Source of the DNA: Alistipes sp. An66
Lineage (GTDB): Bacteria > Bacteroidota > Bacteroidia > Bacteroidales > Rikenellaceae
DNA length: 64,000 nucleotides
Assembly (NCBI RefSeq): GCF_002161445.1
Contig: NZ_NFHT01000008.1
Coordinates: 62,001 to 126,000 of the forward strand
Direction of reading: 5' to 3'
Position 1 is the first letter of the stretch. The number at the start of each line of letters is the position of its first letter. The notes beneath the pieces are model-generated. The model had not been told where the DNA came from, ran no database searches, and worked only from the letters and a program-made list of their open reading frames with translations. The position numbers and the translations under genes were made by a program. Positions 62,365 to 64,000 of this stretch are shown one piece after another.

Positions 62365-64000
62365 ATGCTGCGTCGCCTGTCGGTCGAAAACTACGCGCTG
62401 ATCGAGAAGCTCGAAATGGAACTGGACCCGCACCTGAACATCATCACGGGTGAGACGGGCGCCGGAAAGTCGATCCTGCTCGGAGCCCTCGGGCTGCTGT
62501 TAGGGGCCAAGAACGACGGTTCGGCGATGAAGGACGCCGCGCGCAACTGCACGGTGGAGGGGACCTTCGACCTTACGGGGAGCGGGCTGGAAGCGTTCTT
62601 CGCGGAGAACGACCTCGACTACGCCGCGGAGACCACCCTGACGCGCGTCATCACCCCGGCGGGCAAGAGCCGGGCCTTCGTGAACGACGTCCCGGTGCAG
62701 CTGGCGCAGCTGCGCGAACTCGGTACGCGCCTGCTGGACATCCATTCACAACACCAGAACCTGATCCTCTCGTCGGAGGAGTTCCGCACGGCGGCGTTGG
62801 ACACCGTAGCGGGCAACAAGGAGCTGTTGGCGCAGTACGCGGCACAATATGCGCGGATGAGCGAGCTGCGCCGCGGGCTGGCGTCGCTCCGCGAGGCGGC
62901 CGAGCGGGGACGCCGCGACGAGGAGTGGCTGCGGTTCCAGTGCGACGAACTGACGGCCGCGACGCTGCGCGAGGGGGAGCAGGCGGAGTTGGAAGAGGAG
63001 CTGGCGGTGCTGGAAAACGCCGACCGCATCGGCGAGGCGCTGACCGGGCTGCGCAATGCCCTCGACAACGACGAAACAGGGGTGCTCACCCAGCTGAAAA
63101 ATGCCGAAAACGCCCTCGGACACCTGCGCGGGCACTACCCCACGGCCGGAGATTTCGCCGACCGCCTGCACGCCGTACTGGAAGAGTTGAAGGACATCGA
63201 CGCCTCGGCGGCGGCGGCGAGCGAACGGGTGGATGCCGACCCGGAACGGCTGGCCAAACGCTCGGCGCGGCTCGATGCGCTGATCGCCCTGCAACAGAAA
63301 TACCGCGTCGCGGACGAAGCGGAGCTGATCGCCCTGCGGGACCGGAGTGCGGCCCAGTTGGCGGCGATCGTCCACAGCGGCGAGGAGATCGCCGCGGCGG
63401 AGCAGGCCTTGCAGGAGGCTGCCGACAAGGCCGAAGCGCTGGCCGAGCGGCTGCACAAGGCGCGCGAAAAGGCCGCCGCAGGCTTCGCAAAGGAGATTCT
63501 GACGACGCTGGCCCGACTGGGCATGCCCGACACGGTCTTCCAAATTGCGCTGACGCCCCGTCCGGAACTCGACCGCACGGGCCGCGACCAGGTGCAATAC
63601 CTCTTCACGGCCAATGCGCGCATGACGCCACAACCCATCGAGCGGGTCGCCTCGGGCGGTGAGCTCTCGCGCGTGATGCTCGCCATGAAGGCGCTGCTGG
63701 CCAAGCGGATGCAGCTGCCGACGATCCTCTTCGACGAGATCGACACGGGGGTTTCGGGACGCATTGCCGATGCCATGGGCGAGATCATCGAGTCGCTCTC
63801 GGCATCGATGCAGGTGGTGGACATCACGCACCTGCCGCAGGTCGCCTCGAAAGGCTCGGCTCACTTCGTGGTCTACAAACGCAACGGCCGTACGGAGATC
63901 ACCCGTTTGAGCGACGACGACCGCATTGCCGAGATTGCCAAGATGCTCTCCGGCTCGCAGGTCACGCAGGCCGCCGTGGCCCAGGCCCGGATCCTGTTGG
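62365..64000 (+). CDS. recN: DNA repair protein RecN (C-terminus cut by window edge)
   Basis: 545 residues are visible of an SMC-like ATPase for double-strand break repair. Walker A GETGAGKS lies at 29-36, then FVNDVPVQLAQLRELG and DIHSQHQN. A long coiled-coil middle follows, with the ABC signature ASGGELSRVMLA and Walker B ILFDEIDTGVSG in the C-terminal half. The frame is open at 64000 and ends at QARILL, so only a few residues are missing. It lies 60 nt after coaBC. Confidence 0.95.
   Translation, partial: MLRRLSVENYALIEKLEMELDPHLNIITGETGAGKSILLGALGLLLGAKNDGSAMKDAARNCTVEGTFDLTGSGLEAFFAENDLDYAAETTLTRVITPAGKSRAFVNDVPVQLAQLRELGTRLLDIHSQHQNLILSSEEFRTAALDTVAGNKELLAQYAAQYARMSELRRGLASLREAAERGRRDEEWLRFQCDELTAATLREGEQAELEEELAVLENADRIGEALTGLRNALDNDETGVLTQLKNAENALGHLRGHYPTAGDFADRLHAVLEELKDIDASAAAASERVDADPERLAKRSARLDALIALQQKYRVADEAELIALRDRSAAQLAAIVHSGEEIAAAEQALQEAADKAEALAERLHKAREKAAAGFAKEILTTLARLGMPDTVFQIALTPRPELDRTGRDQVQYLFTANARMTPQPIERVASGGELSRVMLAMKALLAKRMQLPTILFDEIDTGVSGRIADAMGEIIESLSASMQVVDITHLPQVASKGSAHFVVYKRNGRTEITRLSDDDRIAEIAKMLSGSQVTQAAVAQARILL

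Overview
The window comes from a high-GC member of the Bacteroidales, most like Alistipes (Rikenellaceae). This is judged from gene content, not from a database match. Supporting signs are the Bacteroidetes promoter form (TTTG or TTG, about 18-20 nt, then TAnnTTTG) upstream of many genes, weak or absent Shine-Dalgarno sites, Bacteroidetes-specific families (DUF1573, DUF3784, DUF4254, DUF4834, GT90, TonB-dependent receptors with CarboxypepD-like N-termini), a nuo operon without nuoEFG, and a tryptophanase. It is ordinary chromosome: no rRNA, phage, insertion sequence or CRISPR was seen.

Layout. 1-2.8 kb: a two-component system, a GNAT acetyltransferase and a GT90 glycosyltransferase. 3-6.3 kb (minus): the DUF177-rpmF-plsX-fabH operon. 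6.4-10.3 kb: a small orphan, gap, and an Mla-type ABC ATPase/permease pair with a DUF4834 protein. 10.4-12.3 kb (plus): purB and DUF3784, then a hairpin-rich RNA-like stretch. 12.3-15.6 kb (minus): a bile-acid/sodium-type symporter followed by a TonB receptor. 15.7-16.5 kb: four tRNA genes (Val, Val, Val, Asn). 16.6-20.8 kb (plus): a DUF1573 protein, the NfnAB-type transhydrogenase pair and a lipoprotein. 20.8-27.1 kb: GT9 and DUF4254 (minus), then a LysM glucosaminidase, a conserved unknown, DPP-IV and ogt (plus). 27.2-37 kb (minus): nuoABCDHIJKLMN with fused nuoCD. 37-43.5 kb: a small secreted unknown, SOD, tnaA, asd and PBP1A. 43.6-46.9 kb: a HExxH/propeller/barrel fusion and SUI1. 47-55.2 kb: DUF4435, lysC, prolyl oligopeptidase, dapD, birA, gcvH and mdh. 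55.3-58.2 kb: a second TonB receptor with a small His/Cys-bearing protein. 58.3-64 kb: greA, a small barrel, bamD, rpoZ, coaBC and recN (cut by the window end).

How genes fit together. asd, lysC and dapD serve the aspartate/diaminopimelate pathway and PBP1A uses its product in peptidoglycan. plsX and fabH feed phospholipid synthesis, while the Mla-type pair and BamD maintain the outer membrane. NfnAB, the NuoEFG-less complex I and mdh point to ferredoxin/NADH/menaquinone-centred anaerobic energy metabolism.

Most unusual signals. (1) Four genes (fabH, mlaF, the DUF4435 gene, gcvH) are each followed directly at the stop codon by a different degenerate tandem array. All four arrays are G-rich on the mRNA-sense strand and stay free of in-frame stops for 44 to more than 116 codons. 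(2) Four promoters have their -7 box only 5-7 nt from the start codon, predicting leaderless mRNAs. (3) A secreted HExxH domain is joined to a propeller and an outer-membrane barrel. (4) greA has a long leader with a terminator-like hairpin. (5) gcvH has a perfect inverted repeat inside its promoter.
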